Shown here piece after piece: positions 62,078 to 64,000 of a stretch of DNA of 64,000 bases; position 1 is the first letter of the stretch, and every line of letters starts with the position of its first letter. The DNA lies in contig JAGWON010000014.1 in assembly GCA_028871055.1 (NCBI GenBank), positions 1 to 64,000 on the forward strand. Direction: 5' to 3'. This stretch comes from Alphaproteobacteria bacterium (GTDB lineage Bacteria > Pseudomonadota > Alphaproteobacteria > ATCC43930 > CGMCC-115725). Both the position numbers and the translations under genes were made by a program. The notes beneath the pieces were generated by a model. That model was not told where the DNA came from. It was given only the letters and a program-made list of their open reading frames with translations, and searched no databases.

Positions 62078-63702
62078 CGGTTGTCGCGCTCGGTACCGAG
62101 CGTTAGGCCGAAGGGCGGCAAGACGATTCCGTCGCCCGATGGCGCGGTCACGAACGGCAGATCGGCCGGCGCGAAGCGCGGCACTGCGTGCGGCGGCACC
62201 ACCGCTGGCTCTGGCGACAGATTGAATAGCGCGATCGCCGCCTCGCCGTCGAGCCGGCGCCGCCAGCCGACGAACGGATTCGGCAGATCGAACAGCTCCG
62301 TCTCGCCGACGATCAGGGCCGGATGTGCGTGGCGATAGCGGATCATGCAGCGATAGGCGGCAAGCGTCGAAGTCGCATCGGCCTCCTGGCGGTCGACGGC
62401 AAACTCGGCATGCGCCGGATCGGCCGGCAGCCAAGTCCTGTTGCAGCTCGAAAATCCGGCGTTGGGCGCCGCCGCTTGCCACGGCATCGGCGTGCGCGCG
62501 CCGTCCCGGCCGGAGATCGCCGGATAGAAGGTGAGTCCGTAGGGATCGCGCATTTCGTCTGCAGCAACGCGGCCATTCGGCAGGCCGAGCTCCTCGCCCT
62601 GATAGAGGCAGACGCTGCCGGGCAGCGTGAGCAGCATCGCCATCTGCAGCGTGGCGAAGGCCGCCGGCACGCGTCCGGCCGGGTTCCAGCGCGTCGTCAC
62701 GCGCTCGACGTCGTGGTTGCTGAACGCCCAGCACAACCAGCCGGCGCTATTGAGCGTCGTGGAATCGGCCACCGCCCGGCGGAACGTCGCCGGCGTGAAT
62801 GCCGCCTTCATCACGCCCAGCGTGTACGCCATGTGCAGCCGCGTCGCGCCAGTGAGCATTGCGACGCGATCGAGCGCGCCCGGCTCGCTCGAGACCTCGC
62901 CGATGGTCACGCGTCCGGGAAAGCGGTTCATGAAATCGCGGATGCGGCTCATCAGTGCCGCCGTGCCCGGCTGCACCATGTCGTGGACGTGGCGCTGCAT
63001 GCGGAAGGGATCCCAGGGCCGCTCGCCGCCCGACGATGGACGCGCCGGATTGGAACCGAGCGCCTCGTCGTGCAGCATGAAGTCGACGGCGTCGAAGCGG
63101 AAGCCGTCGACACCGCGCTTCAACCAGAACTCGGCGTTGGCGAAATGTGCATCGAGCACCGCCGGGTTGCGCAAGTTGAGCTTGGGCTGCGACGCGAGGA
63201 ACTGGTGCAGGTAGTATTGCCGCCGCCGGGCGTCCCAGTTCCAGGCGCTGCCACCGAATACCGAGAGCCAATTGTTCGGCGGCGCGCCGTCCCGCGCGGG
63301 ATCGGCCCAGATGTACCAGTCGGACTTCAGATTGGCACGCGCCGCCCGGCTCTCCCCGAACCATGGATGGTCGCTTGAGGTGTGGCTCCACACCTGGTCG
63401 ATGATGACCTTGAGTCCGAGATCGTGGGCACGCGCCACCACGGCGTCGAAATCAGCGAGCGTGCCAAACAGCGGATCGACCGAACGGTAATCGGTCACGT
63501 CGTAGCCGAAATCGTGCATCGGCGAGCGGTAGAACGGCGAAATCCAGACCGCGTCGACGCCGAGCGACGCGATATGCGGCAAGCGCCCGAGCAGACCGCG
63601 CAGGTCGCCGACGCCGTCACCATCGCTATCGAAGAAGCTCGGCAGATAGACCTGATAAGTCACCGCGCCGCGCCACCACTCGCGATGAACTGCAGAGACC
63701 AT
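62074..63702 (-). CDS. GH13 alpha-glucosidase (oligo-1,6-glucosidase/sucrase type)
   Basis: A 542-residue GH13_23/GH13_17-like enzyme. VTYQVYLPSFFDSDGDGVGD carries the Ca-site loop, GVDGFRFDAVDFMLHDEALG the nucleophile, TIGEVSSEPGALD the acid and AFSNHDVERVTTRWN the third carboxylate. GFSSCNRTWLP and the closing domain are typical alpha-glucosidase. It probably hydrolyses maltose, maltotriose or alpha-1,6-glucosides. It is on the opposite strand to the glg operon and follows the sigma-factor gene by 91 bp on the minus strand, so it could be read from the sigma transcript. Confidence 0.9.
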   Translation of the reverse strand: MVSAVHREWWRGAVTYQVYLPSFFDSDGDGVGDLRGLLGRLPHIASLGVDAVWISPFYRSPMHDFGYDVTDYRSVDPLFGTLADFDAVVARAHDLGLKVIIDQVWSHTSSDHPWFGESRAARANLKSDWYIWADPARDGAPPNNWLSVFGGSAWNWDARRRQYYLHQFLASQPKLNLRNPAVLDAHFANAEFWLKRGVDGFRFDAVDFMLHDEALGSNPARPSSGGERPWDPFRMQRHVHDMVQPGTAALMSRIRDFMNRFPGRVTIGEVSSEPGALDRVAMLTGATRLHMAYTLGVMKAAFTPATFRRAVADSTTLNSAGWLCWAFSNHDVERVTTRWNPAGRVPAAFATLQMAMLLTLPGSVCLYQGEELGLPNGRVAADEMRDPYGLTFYPAISGRDGARTPMPWQAAAPNAGFSSCNRTWLPADPAHAEFAVDRQEADATSTLAAYRCMIRYRHAHPALIVGETELFDLPNPFVGWRRRLDGEAAIALFNLSPEPAVVPPHAVPRFAPADLPFVTAPSGDGIVLPPFGLTLGTERDNR

Positions 63703-63793
63703 GAGCGAAGAACCCGCTGCTGCGGCCGTGCGTCGGCCGCTTCGGCTGCTTATTTAGGGGTGGACGACCGGACGACGCAACCGTTGCGCCGAA

Positions 63794-64000
63794 TCAGGGC
63801 ACCGGCGGACGCACGACCGGCGCCGCGAGACCGCTCGTCAGATGCTCCCAGTCGCGGATGTGGATCGCGCGATGCCGGTCGAGGCCGCGCGCGGCCGCCG
63901 CGCCGCCGCCATCGAGCAGGCTTTGGAGCTGCATACGCGCGCGCGAGACGCGACTCTTCATCGTGCCGACTGCACAGCGCGCCATCTCCGCCGCCTGCTC
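63794..64000 (-). CDS. EcfG-like sigma factor, C-terminal part (runs off right edge)
   Basis: The frame enters from the right edge and ends at 63794. The visible 68 residues begin EQAAEMARCAVGTMKSRVSR, the sigma region 4.2 helix-turn-helix typical of EcfG/RpoE-type ECF sigma factors, continuing into ARMQLQSLLDGG and an unusual Pro/Val-rich C-terminal tail. If it is EcfG it would read the GGAAC promoters at 45385 and 47401. Regions 2 and 3 are not visible, so another ECF group is possible. Confidence 0.7.
   Translation of the reverse strand, partial: EQAAEMARCAVGTMKSRVSRARMQLQSLLDGGGAAAARGLDRHRAIHIRDWEHLTSGLAAPVVRPPVP

Noticed and set aside
1-64000. CRISPR arrays, rRNA operons, insertion sequences with transposases
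   Set aside because: No regularly spaced repeats, rRNA signatures or transposase frames were seen.

Overview
The window is high-GC DNA from an alphaproteobacterium. The indicators are a NepR-type anti-sigma factor, the end of an EcfG-like sigma factor with matching GGAAC-N17-CGTT promoters, a short COQ7-type ubiquinone hydroxylase, a PAS_5-family protein, and interspersed palindromic repeats of the kind common in Hyphomicrobiales and Rhodospirillales. No genus can be named from sequence alone. Gene density is high, and many genes overlap by 4 nt (ATGA/GTGA), which indicates operons.

Layout. 0-7 kb: a partial XRE regulator, a PAS_5 protein, an unrecognised protein, an MFS transporter, PEP carboxylase and a GlsB/YeaQ-type membrane protein. 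7-15.4 kb: a co-directional five-gene set of flippase, NodB/WalW-type deacetylase, ATP-grasp ligase, CelD-type N-acyltransferase and a 957-residue protein that joins phosphoribosyltransferase-like, kinase-like and HAD phosphatase domains. It contains no glycosyltransferase. This is the best candidate here for an undescribed system. 15.5-19.7 kb: an accessory patch with three toxin-antitoxin pairs, a secreted protein, a DsbA-like protein with CPFT in place of CxxC, an RHS remnant, an intact tRNA-Leu(CAA) and a displaced 55-bp copy of its 3' end. 19.7-23.6 kb: repeat-rich spacers around dedA, dsbB, coq7 and an XRE regulator.

23.6-45.2 kb is a catabolic island: alpha/beta hydrolase, FAH-family enzyme, MTHFR-like protein, GMC oxidoreductase, two amidohydrolases, EntE-like aryl-AMP ligase, SDR, CocE/NonD hydrolase, two class II aldolases, VOC protein, ferritin-like protein, and a nitrate/taurine-type ABC binding protein and ATPase without a permease. 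A TetR gene sits in it. The same palindrome (GAACGYGTTC) lies in front of the SDR-ligase-amidohydrolase operon, the binding protein and the CocE hydrolase, suggesting one regulon. cspA, an MscS channel and a P-type H+-ATPase are interspersed.

45.3-64 kb is a stress and storage-sugar block: sodB, an RlpA-like protein, nepR, then otsA-glgE-treS/mak-glgB-glgX-treZ-malQ on one strand, a convergent GH13 alpha-glucosidase, and the 3' end of an EcfG-like sigma gene. sodB and otsA both carry EcfG-type promoters. The cluster encodes the route trehalose to maltose (TreS), maltose 1-phosphate (Mak), alpha-glucan (GlgE), branching (GlgB) and breakdown (GlgX, TreZ, MalQ). otsB, treY, glgC, glgA and glgP are not in the window.
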